Below, piece after piece: positions 21,172 through 29,476 of a DNA stretch of 35,472 nt. Within the stretch, counting starts at the first letter, position 1, and each line of letters begins with the position of its first letter. The DNA comes from a virus, in the IMG/VR virus record IMGVR_UViG_3300047322_000317, positions 1-35,472 of that record; one strand, written 5' to 3'. The position numbers and the translations under genes are program-made. The notes beneath the pieces are model-generated. The model worked only from the letters and a program-made list of their open reading frames with translations, made no database searches and was not told where the DNA came from.

Positions 21172-22149
21172 ATGGATCTCGGCCAGTCGTTCTCGCCCGC
21201 GAGCCAGCAGTCGCAAGACCCGAACGTCGCGCGCCGCAAGCGCACGCCCGTCCAGCAGGCGCTGCAGACGGTGTCGCTGCAGCTGCCGACGGCGACGGGG
21301 GGTGGCCTCGATCCGGGGACCGCAGCGGGCACGGGGACCGCCCCCGGGACCGCGCCGCCGAATGCCGTCGGCGCCGACCTGCTGTCGGGGCGCTCGGGCA
21401 GCGTCGCGCGCCAGAGCGCGAATCAGCCGCGCACGCAGGCGCTCCTGAACGCGATGATGGCGAGCGGGGGCGGCACGCAGGGGGCGCTCGCACGCGGCGG
21501 CGGGTTCGCAGGCGGCGGGTTCGGTGACCTCGGGAAGTTCAAGCCGCCGTCCGTCGATGCCGGTGGTCCGATGGGCGGGGCCGGAGGCGGCGAGCCGGGA
21601 GGCGGGTTGGCCGACCTCATCAGCAAGCTGCCGGGGCTGCAGCCGCCGGGCGGGGGCTTGCCGGGCTTGCCCGGTCTGCCGACGCCGCCGTCCGCAGGCG
21701 CGAAGCCGCCGATGGGGATGCCGCCGGGGATCCCGCCGATCCCACCGTCGCTGAAGCCGCCCGTGATCGCGAAGCCGCCGGTCGTGAAGCCGCCGACCGT
21801 GACGCTACCGCCGATCAACCCGAACATCCCCGGCGGGGGCGCGGTTGACTTCAACCGGGGCAGCGACCCGCGCTTCAACACGCCGACCGGAGCCGCGCCG
21901 ACGCCGCCGACTAACACGGGGGTAACGGGTGGGCAGTCGGGCGGCGTCGCTCCGGCCCCGTCCGCGCCGGAAGTCGTGCCCATCGGCGCGCAGGGACCGA
22001 ACGGGCCGATCTATACCGGCCCGCCCGCCTCTGGTGGGGCACCGCCCGCCTACGGGGGCGCGAGCGGCACGACCTTCAAGCCGATGCCGCCGGGCATGGG
22101 GCCGGGCGTGCCGGGCTACGCGACGTGGTATGCCGCTGGCTATCGGTGA
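21172..22149 (+). CDS. Gly/Pro-rich low-complexity protein
   Basis: 325 residues; AGGAG six bases before the ATG. A short helical start (VARRKRTPVQQALQTVSLQL, about 19-38) is followed by Ala/Gly/Thr linkers, a QTRT-like helix (RTQALLNAMMAS) and then some 200 residues of Pro/Gly repeats (PPVVKPPTVTLPP and similar), surely disordered. The final SGTTFKPMPPGMGPGVPGYATWY is the only other distinct segment. Probably a virion-associated protein, given the gene order. The high Pro/Gly content shares style with the 9881 and 11477 products. Confidence 0.55.
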   Translation: MDLGQSFSPASQQSQDPNVARRKRTPVQQALQTVSLQLPTATGGGLDPGTAAGTGTAPGTAPPNAVGADLLSGRSGSVARQSANQPRTQALLNAMMASGGGTQGALARGGGFAGGGFGDLGKFKPPSVDAGGPMGGAGGGEPGGGLADLISKLPGLQPPGGGLPGLPGLPTPPSAGAKPPMGMPPGIPPIPPSLKPPVIAKPPVVKPPTVTLPPINPNIPGGGAVDFNRGSDPRFNTPTGAAPTPPTNTGVTGGQSGGVAPAPSAPEVVPIGAQGPNGPIYTGPPASGGAPPAYGGASGTTFKPMPPGMGPGVPGYATWYAAGYR

Positions 22150-22152
22150 GCC

Positions 22153-24039
22153 ATGGCGACGACCGCGCTCGGGCAGAAGCCGTATCAGCTGGTCCCGATC
22201 AACGACCTGACGGCGGGGGTCGATCTCCGACACTCGCCGACGTTGATCCAGCCGGAGCGTGCGCGCTTTCTGCGGAACTTCTCGCTGCAGGAGCCGGGCG
22301 CGCTCACACCGTATCCCGGCTGGCAGACGCGCAGCACGGCCTCGCTGGGGAACCTGCGCCCGCAGGGCGGGCGGCGGATCTATCTGGTCACCGGGACGTT
22401 CCTGCTCGCGAGCTACAACGGGCAGGTCTACAAACCGAGCGATGTCGGTGTCTGGGGCGCAGCGGTGCTCTCTGGGCGCTCGACGGTCAACGAGCACTAC
22501 TTCGTCTACGACCGCAACCTTGTCGCGGTGTTCGACGGCCAAGCGTCGATGCAGAAGAGCAAGGACGGCACGACGTGGACGCAGATGGGCATCACCGCGC
22601 CTGCCGCTGCGCCGACGCTCGCGCTGGTCGCTGGGGGCACGCTCGTCGTCTCCAACACCTACGAGGTCGCGTTCACCTACGGCGACAGTGCGCTGAGCTT
22701 TGAGAGCAGCGCCTCGGCGGTCGCGAGCATCGCGCCGACAGCGGGCAACCTCACGATCCGCGTGACGATGCCGAACAGCGCCGACCCGCAGGTCACGACG
22801 AAATACATCTACTGCCGCAACGTGACGGCGGGCGAGTCGGTGCTGCGGCGCGCGGGCAGCGTCCCGAACGCGACGGCCACCTTCGACATCACGACGCCCA
22901 GTTCGTTCTTCCCTGACGGCGTCGAGATGCCGACGAAGAACACGGTGCCGGGCGCGTTCAGCTTCGGCGTCGTCTGGCGCAACCGCTGGTGGGCGCGCGA
23001 CGCGACGGTCACGAACCGGATCTGGTTTTCGGAGATCTTCCTGCCGCAGGCGTGGCCGGGCCTCTACTACCTCGACATCCCGTTCGAACGCGGCGACCGG
23101 ATCACGGCGATGGTGGCGCTCGGCGACACGCTGGTGATCTTCGGGAACACCGGGGTCTACCTCATCATCGGGCAGACCTCGCTCGACTTCGAAGTGCGCC
23201 CCAGTGCGGGCGCGGTGGCCGGGGCGCTCGGGCCGCGCGCGGTCTACCAGATTGAAGCGGGCGTGCTGCACTGCAGCGACGGCGGGCTGTATCTGTTCGA
23301 CGGCGCGAGCGACTCGCTGCTGAGCGACGACATCTGGGTGGCGTGGCAGGACATGATGCAGCACACCCCGCCCACCGACATCCAGCGGATCCCGGTGGTC
23401 TATCACCCGACGCGCAAGGAAGTGCGCGTGGCGGTGCCGCGCCTCTACGACATCTCGACGCCGGGCGAGTGGGTGCTCGACCTCTCGCGCACCAAGATCG
23501 CCGAGGGCACCTCGGCGTGGACCGCGACGACGCGCAGCCTCGCGGGCTACATCCCGTGGGACGGGCGCGAGCTTGCCATCGGCGACCAGCAGCGGCTCTG
23601 GTCATGGAAGCTCACGGCGGGGCAGCTGGCGGAAGAGTCGCTCCCCGGCGCGGGGAACGACGGCGCCCCGATGACGAGCTTCTATGAAGGCCCGGCGCTG
23701 CTCCCGGCGGCGCGACGGTGGGCGCGCTTCATCGAGATCTTCGGGGAGTTCCGCCCGACAGCGGGGACGTTGACCCTTGAGGTGCTGGTGGACGATTCGT
23801 CGGTCGCGACGCTGCAGATCCCCATCGCCGGGCAGGGGCTGTCGATCTACGGCGCGGGCACCTACGGGCAAGATCCCTATAGCGGACGCCAGCGCAAGTA
23901 TTTCGAGTCGATGCTGCCGCTGATCGCGGAGGGCAACGCCTGCACGGTGCGCGTGACCTACACTGGCCCCGACTCGTTCAAGCTGTTCACCTACGCGCTC
24001 GGCGTGCGGCCCGAGCCGCAGATGCGCGGGATCAATTAA
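22153..24039 (+). CDS. tail nozzle-like beta-propeller protein
   Basis: 628 residues. It opens with LVPINDLTAGVDLRHSP, a segment usual at the start of podovirus tail tube or nozzle proteins; it then runs through repeated beta blades (YLVTGTFLLASYNGQVY, YFVYDRNLVAVFDGQ and on). Further signs are the NRWWARDATVTNRIWFSEIF region, RGDRITAMVALGDTLVIFGNTGVYLI (about 313-338), and a late GTLTLEVLVDDSSVATL sandwich. Proteins of the P22 gp10/T7 gp12 type form the hexameric end of the short tail. The order adaptor then nozzle then fibre supports this. No catalytic motif is seen. Confidence 0.65.
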   Translation: MATTALGQKPYQLVPINDLTAGVDLRHSPTLIQPERARFLRNFSLQEPGALTPYPGWQTRSTASLGNLRPQGGRRIYLVTGTFLLASYNGQVYKPSDVGVWGAAVLSGRSTVNEHYFVYDRNLVAVFDGQASMQKSKDGTTWTQMGITAPAAAPTLALVAGGTLVVSNTYEVAFTYGDSALSFESSASAVASIAPTAGNLTIRVTMPNSADPQVTTKYIYCRNVTAGESVLRRAGSVPNATATFDITTPSSFFPDGVEMPTKNTVPGAFSFGVVWRNRWWARDATVTNRIWFSEIFLPQAWPGLYYLDIPFERGDRITAMVALGDTLVIFGNTGVYLIIGQTSLDFEVRPSAGAVAGALGPRAVYQIEAGVLHCSDGGLYLFDGASDSLLSDDIWVAWQDMMQHTPPTDIQRIPVVYHPTRKEVRVAVPRLYDISTPGEWVLDLSRTKIAEGTSAWTATTRSLAGYIPWDGRELAIGDQQRLWSWKLTAGQLAEESLPGAGNDGAPMTSFYEGPALLPAARRWARFIEIFGEFRPTAGTLTLEVLVDDSSVATLQIPIAGQGLSIYGAGTYGQDPYSGRQRKYFESMLPLIAEGNACTVRVTYTGPDSFKLFTYALGVRPEPQMRGIN

Positions 24040-24041
24040 CC

Positions 24042-24869
24042 ATGGCGAGCTTTCCTACGACCCCGGCGGTCTTCCCGGCGCGCAGCGATGGACAGACGAT
24101 CTTCTCGCAGCACATCAACGCGCTGCAGGATGAGATCGCGGCGCTGGAAGCGGCGATGATCGGCGGCACCTTACCCTCGCCGCAGGTCATCGCGGCCACG
24201 CCGCCCAGTAAGCCGACGCTGATTCTGACGACGGCAGGACAAGTCGCCAAGAGTCGGCTGATCAAGCACTCGTCGGTGCTGGGCGTGAGCGCATGGACCG
24301 ACAATCTCGACGTGGATGGCGCGGGCGCGCTGACCCTCGCCGACGATCTCACGATCCCCTCGGTCTACGCCCAGCTAAACGCGACCAATACCGTCTTCGT
24401 GATCAATTCCGCGCCAGCGGGCGCGAACCCGCGTGCCGCATCGACGCTGTTCAAGGTCGATTGCGCCACGGGCGCGATTGCCGAGCGAGGCCGGGCGTTC
24501 AACATGGGCGAGTGGCAGACCGTGCCCTTCAACATCGCGAACTTCTGGACGGGCGTCACGGCGGCGATGATCGGGGTGAACCGCTACTGCGTGATCGGGA
24601 AGACGGTCATCTGGCAGCTTACGATGGCGGGGGCGCCCGCGCCCGGTGGGACGTGGATGTATTTCGGGATCCCCTACGGGGTCATGGTGAATGTGTCCTC
24701 GGCTGGTCCCGCCGGGACGATCTTCGTGAATGAGGGCGCGAACGTGAACGCCCCCAACTCGCTGTCGTGGGGCAATGCGAGTTCCATCGCCATCACCAAA
24801 CTGGCCTCGGTGTCGTGGACGAGCGTGCTCAACATCGTGTCGGCGACGTTCATCTACGGCATCCAGTGA
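24042..24869 (+). CDS. tail fibre or spike-like protein
   Basis: 275 residues, ATG two bases after the previous stop. The N-terminus PTTPAVFPARSDGQTIFSQHINALQDEIAALEAAM (split as FPARSDGQTIFSQHIN plus LQDEIAALEAAM) is the usual virion-attaching start of podovirus tail fibres. The middle (60-160) is beta-rich with a DNLDVDGAGALTLADDLT segment. The C-terminal part is a jellyroll-like domain with EWQTVPFNIANFW, NRYCVIGKTVIWQLTM and a WMYFGIPYG strand. Such fibres bind the host surface. No chaperone-type cleavage site is seen. Confidence 0.7.
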   Translation: MASFPTTPAVFPARSDGQTIFSQHINALQDEIAALEAAMIGGTLPSPQVIAATPPSKPTLILTTAGQVAKSRLIKHSSVLGVSAWTDNLDVDGAGALTLADDLTIPSVYAQLNATNTVFVINSAPAGANPRAASTLFKVDCATGAIAERGRAFNMGEWQTVPFNIANFWTGVTAAMIGVNRYCVIGKTVIWQLTMAGAPAPGGTWMYFGIPYGVMVNVSSAGPAGTIFVNEGANVNAPNSLSWGNASSIAITKLASVSWTSVLNIVSATFIYGIQ

Positions 24870-24875
24870 CGGCTG

Positions 24876-25241
24876 ATGGCACAGACCAGCTACGTGAATC
24901 AGGTGCTGGCGGGGTTCCCGACCGACCAGCGCAAGGCGCTGCAGCTGGCGTTTGAGTACGTGCTCACGAACCTGCGGCTCGGGCAACCGGACCCCGCGTC
25001 GCGCGCGGAGAACTTGCAGCTGTACTATTTCGACGGCATCACGGCGGCGGTCGCGAACACGGAGTTCTCGCTGGTGCATGGGTTAGCGGCAGTGCCCTAC
25101 AACATGATCCAAGTGCTGCCGGTGCGGATCGTGGGCGCGCAGATCGTGCCGCTGCGGGTGACGCGGAAGGCTGACGGCAACCGCATCTATCTGTCGTCGC
25201 CGACGATCAACGCGCCCTTCATGGTGGCGCTGGAGGTCTGA
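24876..25241 (+). CDS. small tail-associated protein
   Basis: 121 residues. A helical start (VNQVLAGFPTDQRKALQLAFEYVL) is followed by a beta domain: LYYFDGITAAVANTEFSLVHGLAAVPYNMIQVLPV, VPLRVTRKADGNRIYLSSP and FMVALEV. The VHGL-x-x-VP segment is typical of small receptor-binding or tail-tip modules that follow fibre genes. Its TGA overlaps the ATG of the next gene. It may be an adaptor or secondary receptor-binding protein; that is inference. Confidence 0.6.
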   Translation: MAQTSYVNQVLAGFPTDQRKALQLAFEYVLTNLRLGQPDPASRAENLQLYYFDGITAAVANTEFSLVHGLAAVPYNMIQVLPVRIVGAQIVPLRVTRKADGNRIYLSSPTINAPFMVALEV

Positions 25242-26197
25242 TGGCCTACGGTTACAACTCGCAGGGGCAGGTCATCTACTACCCCGACACCGACACCGCG
25301 CCGGGCGGGAACGCGATGCCCACGTCCTACTACGCGGGCAAGGGCGGTGTGATCCCGATGGACCCGAGCGACCCGCGCTACGCCTCGTCGCGGAAGCTGG
25401 ACGACAACGGCTTCATGTCGCTGGCGATGGGCAAGCCCGGCGTCGGGAAGAAGTACAACAGCGCGGGTGAGATCGTGAACACGTCCCCGTGGCAGAAGTT
25501 CAGCACGGGCCTCGACAACACCATCGCCTACGGCATGGCTGGCATGGGCCTCGGCGCGGCGGGCCTCGCAGGTGGCCTCGCGCTCTCGGGCGCGTATGGC
25601 GCGGGGGCTGGAGCAGCAGGCGCAGGTGGCGGCGGCGGTGCGTGGGGGATCGGCGGCGCAGGCACCGGCCTCGGGATGACCCCGGAGGGCGTCCTGCTGC
25701 CCACCGCTGGCGCGGGCGCAGGTGGCGGCGCAGGCGCGGGCCTCGGCGCAACGGGCGATCTCATCTTCGGCACCGGGGGCGCAGGGGCGACACTTGGCGT
25801 GCCTGCAGGCTCAGTCGCGGGCACGGCGGCGGGCGGCGCGGGATCGACCTTGGGAGGAACCGTGGCAAAGAAAGTCGCGCAGACCGCCGCGCAGAAGGCG
25901 GCGAAGAAGTGGATGACGGCGGGCGCGGTCGTGGCCCCGGCGGTCGCGGGGCTGTATGCGGCGACGCGAGGCAAGAGCCAGCCGAACGACATCAATCAGG
26001 CGCTCACCTCGCTGCTCGCGCAGCAGTCGGACCAGATGCAGCAGGAGCAGCCGCTGCGTCGCTTGCTGCTGGGACAGCAGGCCGGGATGCTCCCGACCTA
26101 CATGAAGCAGGATCCGCAGTACGCGCAGTGGCTCCAGAACAGCGCGCCCGCCGCGCAGAGCGCGATGAACGCAGCGGCGCGTCCGCGTTTCGCGTAG
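25241..26197 (+). CDS. Gly-rich internal-virion-type protein
   Basis: 318 residues, TGATG overlap with the previous gene. Residues 1-85 include polar segments (GYNSQGQVIYYPDTDT, KLDDNGFMSLAMGKPG). Residues 95-220 are an extreme Gly/Ala repeat run with hydrophobic character (GMAGMGLGAAGLAGGLALSG), able to insert into membranes or stay disordered. A basic KKVAQTAAQKAAKKW helix and a second hydrophobic stretch VVAPAVAGLYAA follow, then a Gln-rich helical end with LLLGQQAGMLPTYM. First of four large genes that look like ejection proteins. Confidence 0.58.
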   Translation: MAYGYNSQGQVIYYPDTDTAPGGNAMPTSYYAGKGGVIPMDPSDPRYASSRKLDDNGFMSLAMGKPGVGKKYNSAGEIVNTSPWQKFSTGLDNTIAYGMAGMGLGAAGLAGGLALSGAYGAGAGAAGAGGGGGAWGIGGAGTGLGMTPEGVLLPTAGAGAGGGAGAGLGATGDLIFGTGGAGATLGVPAGSVAGTAAGGAGSTLGGTVAKKVAQTAAQKAAKKWMTAGAVVAPAVAGLYAATRGKSQPNDINQALTSLLAQQSDQMQQEQPLRRLLLGQQAGMLPTYMKQDPQYAQWLQNSAPAAQSAMNAAARPRFA

Positions 26198-26206
26198 AGG
26201 TATCTC

Positions 26207-27421
26207 ATGGCATCCCCGTCGCCCTACTGGAACCCCGGTGGCCCGCCCGCGCAATACGGCGGGGCGTCTGGCGGCGGCTATACGGCCCCGACGAACGCGC
26301 CGTCGCCGATGGCGGGTTGGGGCGCCCCCTCGACCGGGAGCGCGAGCAGCGCGCCGTCGTGGGCACCGTCGCCCAGCAGCCCGTTCGGCAACTTCTTTGA
26401 CGACCCGACGAGCCAGCCGATCAACACCGCGTGGAACCAGCGGATGACGCAGCTGAACCAAGCGGCGCCGAACTACGGCGACATCACCAGCACGCTCGGC
26501 AGCTACCTGCAGCCCGACCCGCGCTTCAACGCGGGCCTCGCGGCGCTGGCGGCGTCAGCAGGCGGGAAGGCCGCGCAGGGGAGCGCCCAGAGCGCGAATG
26601 TGCTCGACAACCCCTACACGAAGCAATACGCCGACGCGACCACGGCGCGCATGGCGCAGCTGAACGCGGACCCGTTCTCGACCGCTGACGAGGCGGCGCT
26701 GAAGGCGCGCTTCTTCGATTCGCTCGCGCTCAGTCGAGACGACGCCTACAAACAGAACGCGCAGCAGATGGCCTCGCGTGGCCTCGACCCCGGCTCCGGC
26801 GTCGCGCAGGCGCTCGGCGCGGAGACGAGCGCGGGCTACCAGAAGGCGCGGGCCGGGCAGCAGCAGGCGATGCTGCAGTACGTCACCGACGAAGCGAACC
26901 GGCGTAAGGACGCGGCGGTGCAGATGTCGGGCGCGCTGCAGGGCGCGGGCGGGCAGGACACGGCGCTGAAGCAGAACACGCTGCTGCAGAACGCGCAGCT
27001 GCAGACGCAGGCGTCGCTGCAGAACGCGTCGCTGGCGAACCAGTGGCAGGCGACGCGCGCGGGGATCCTCGGCAACGTGCTGTCGGCGATTCAGGGGCAG
27101 CAGGGGCTGGGCCTCAACGCGGCGACCACGATGGCGTCGCTGCGGCGGCAGCAGTATCTGGACGACATGCAGCGCGGCAGCGACCTGCTGCAGACCTCGG
27201 CGCTGCCGAACGCGCTCACCAACGCGCGGATGCAGGCGCTGCAGCAGACGCTGGCGGGTGGGCCGACGAGCCAGTCGCTCTTCGCCCAGTACAACCAGAT
27301 GCAGCAGAACCAGACCCAGCAGGATCAGATCAACGCGTCGCGCAACGCGGCGATCTGGGGCGCGGCGGGCAACGTCGGCGCGAACGTGGCGAACAACATC
27401 CCGTGGGACAAGGTTTTCTAG
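26207..27421 (+). CDS. helical internal-virion-type protein
   Basis: 404 residues. The first 65 residues are Pro/Ser/Gly-rich and disordered. From about 70 it is one long helical, Gln/Ala-rich array (TAWNQRMTQLNQAAPNYG, AQSANVLDNPYTKQYADA, ALSRDDAYKQNAQQMASRGLDPGSGVAQAL, and the repeated QNTLLQNAQLQTQASLQNAS). Such repeats of small and Gln residues resemble podovirus ejection proteins that leave the capsid with the DNA. The ASRGLDPGSGVAQ segment is a recognisable turn often seen in them, in my recollection. No enzymatic motif is seen. Confidence 0.6.
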   Translation: MASPSPYWNPGGPPAQYGGASGGGYTAPTNAPSPMAGWGAPSTGSASSAPSWAPSPSSPFGNFFDDPTSQPINTAWNQRMTQLNQAAPNYGDITSTLGSYLQPDPRFNAGLAALAASAGGKAAQGSAQSANVLDNPYTKQYADATTARMAQLNADPFSTADEAALKARFFDSLALSRDDAYKQNAQQMASRGLDPGSGVAQALGAETSAGYQKARAGQQQAMLQYVTDEANRRKDAAVQMSGALQGAGGQDTALKQNTLLQNAQLQTQASLQNASLANQWQATRAGILGNVLSAIQGQQGLGLNAATTMASLRRQQYLDDMQRGSDLLQTSALPNALTNARMQALQQTLAGGPTSQSLFAQYNQMQQNQTQQDQINASRNAAIWGAAGNVGANVANNIPWDKVF

Positions 27422-27430
27422 GGCACTCCG

Positions 27431-29476
27431 ATGGTGGATCCGTTCCAGCAGCTGCTCGGCAACCCGAACCCGCTCCAGTCGCTGCTGGCGCCGCAGGCGC
27501 AGTATGCGATGACGCCAGCAGCCTCGATGCCCGCGCCGACGATGCCGGATCTGTCGGCGCTCAGCGGGCCGGGCGCCTCCAGCCCACTGGCGGCGATTGC
27601 CGCGATGATGAGCGCGGGCGGGGGGGCTGGCCCCTCGCCGATGGACGAGTCGCCCTACGCGGGTCCAAACGCCGGGTCGGCCACGGCGGGCCTCGGGCCG
27701 GACCTGCAGCAGGGGTTGGGCCTCGGCGCGGGTCCGGCGGTGACGACCGCAGGCGCGGCGGATCCGGGGCAATACACGCTGGGGGACACGCCCGTCAGCA
27801 CCGGCTACACGCCGCCCCCGACGCCGCCGGGGCCGCTCGATGAGCGCACGCTCTACCCGAGCACCAAGCGCAACATCCTGCAGGGCGTCGTGCCCGGCAT
27901 CGCGGCGCTCGTCGCCGGGCTGACCGGCGGCAAGGCGGCAGCGGCAGGCGTGCTGCAGGGCGCCAACGCGGGCAACCAAGCCTACAACGCGGACCTGAAG
28001 GAGCGCGGCCTCTTCAAGTATCAGCAGGCGAAGGACGCCTACGCGCGCGACCACCAGCTGTGGCAGGACGAGCAGCAGCGGCTGGAGCACAACACGTCGA
28101 TCATCGCGGCGCTCGCCGAGAAGGCGAAGTCGTTTGCGAACCCCGCCGACGGCCTCGCGTGGTTGAAGTCGCAGGCGCCGCTCTATGCCAAGCAGGGCAT
28201 CAACGTGATGGACGCGTGGCGCGGCGTCGAGGTCGGCGCGGACACGCGGCGTAAGGATTACCTCGGGGGCAGGCTGACGAAGGTCATCGACAAAATGCGG
28301 CAGGACGCCAAGGACGCCGGGCGGCTGTTCGATGAGTCGAAGCTCGATGAGACGATGGCGATCCGCATCGACGGCGAGACGAAACCGCTGTCGGTCTGGC
28401 GCGAACTGACTGACGCGCTGCCGGTGAGCGCCGGGCGCGGCGCGACGACCTCGGCCATCGAGCAGAAGGTCGAGAGTGAGGTGCAGGATCACATCGCGAT
28501 GATCAAGGCGCGCACGGGGCAGGAGCCGCTGCCCGCCGTCATCGCGCAGCTGCGGAAGGACGAGTGGAACAAGGTCGCCACCGACGAGACGCAGTCGGAG
28601 GAGATGAAGACGCTCGCGCTGGAGCACGCGCGCAAGGCCAACGCGCTGCTCGACGCGCAGGCCGCGCACCTACGGGACAGCGGCGGCGGGATCTCCCCGC
28701 AGCTGGATATGTTCGCGCGGAGCCGCGCGGCGGAACTGGCGCGCAACAAGGTCTATCAGGCCGCGCAGGTGCAGGGGAACCTCTACGACCAGTTCCTCCG
28801 AACGATGGATGACCCGAACCCCAACGCCGTCACCGACCAGACGCTGATCGCGGAGTTCATTCGCGCGAAACATCCCGGCTCGGCGCGCGTGGGCGATCAG
28901 GAGAGCGCGCGGATCGAATTGGCGCGGGCGGGCGTGTCGAACGCGCGGGCCATCGCCTATCGCGTCTGGGGCGGGCAGTCGCTGCTGCCCGAGCAGCGGG
29001 CGCAGATGGCCGACGTGCTCAAGCGGTCCTACGAGGCATCGAAGGCCGGGGCCGAGCAGCTGGTGGACGGCTACCAGTCGCAGCTGGAGGCGCGCGGGAT
29101 CCCGCCGCAGATCTATATGCTGCCCGGCGTCGGGTCCACCAACGATCCCATCCGACCGAAGTGGGCGCGTGAGGCCGACGCGAAGGACGCCGCCGAGGCG
29201 GCAGCAGCCGAGCAGGCCACGAAGTTCCGGGGTGGCGGCGGGGTGGCGGGCGGTGTCTCGCAGTCGCCCGCGCAGATCCGCGCGAGCGGGGGCCGGAAGC
29301 TGATCCCCGGCGCGACGGAAGCGCAGGCCGCGCCCGCACAAAAAGCCGCCGCGTCCGCGCAGGGCGTCGTCTCGACGGAAGGGGCCGGGCTGATCTACAC
29401 CGACCCGGAGACGAACAAACGCTACAAGATCCTCGGGCGCAACGCCGCCGGGCAGATCGTGCGGCAGGAGCAGTAG
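27431..29476 (+). CDS. large internal-virion/ejection-type protein
   Basis: 681 residues. N-terminal 130 residues are Pro/Ala/Gly-rich. A hydrophobic Gly/Ala helix NILQGVVPGIAALVAGLTGGKAA (about 149-171, membrane-active looking) follows; from there the protein is helical and charged (KERGLFKYQQAKDAYARDHQLWQDEQQRLE, split here at YQQA), typical of coiled bundles. A further conserved-looking part is about 395-560 (ARSRAAELARNKVYQAAQ, AKHPGSARVGDQESARI, RSYEASKAGAEQLVDGYQ). A short beta end TDPETNKRYKILGRNAAG closes it. Gene order suggests a protein ejected into the host envelope. No lytic domain is seen. Confidence 0.6.
   Translation: MVDPFQQLLGNPNPLQSLLAPQAQYAMTPAASMPAPTMPDLSALSGPGASSPLAAIAAMMSAGGGAGPSPMDESPYAGPNAGSATAGLGPDLQQGLGLGAGPAVTTAGAADPGQYTLGDTPVSTGYTPPPTPPGPLDERTLYPSTKRNILQGVVPGIAALVAGLTGGKAAAAGVLQGANAGNQAYNADLKERGLFKYQQAKDAYARDHQLWQDEQQRLEHNTSIIAALAEKAKSFANPADGLAWLKSQAPLYAKQGINVMDAWRGVEVGADTRRKDYLGGRLTKVIDKMRQDAKDAGRLFDESKLDETMAIRIDGETKPLSVWRELTDALPVSAGRGATTSAIEQKVESEVQDHIAMIKARTGQEPLPAVIAQLRKDEWNKVATDETQSEEMKTLALEHARKANALLDAQAAHLRDSGGGISPQLDMFARSRAAELARNKVYQAAQVQGNLYDQFLRTMDDPNPNAVTDQTLIAEFIRAKHPGSARVGDQESARIELARAGVSNARAIAYRVWGGQSLLPEQRAQMADVLKRSYEASKAGAEQLVDGYQSQLEARGIPPQIYMLPGVGSTNDPIRPKWAREADAKDAAEAAAAEQATKFRGGGGVAGGVSQSPAQIRASGGRKLIPGATEAQAAPAQKAAASAQGVVSTEGAGLIYTDPETNKRYKILGRNAAGQIVRQEQ

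Noticed and set aside
26555-28669. Minus-strand open frame of 704 codons
   Set aside because: Shadow of two internal-virion genes; Arg/Leu/Val-rich low-information sequence.
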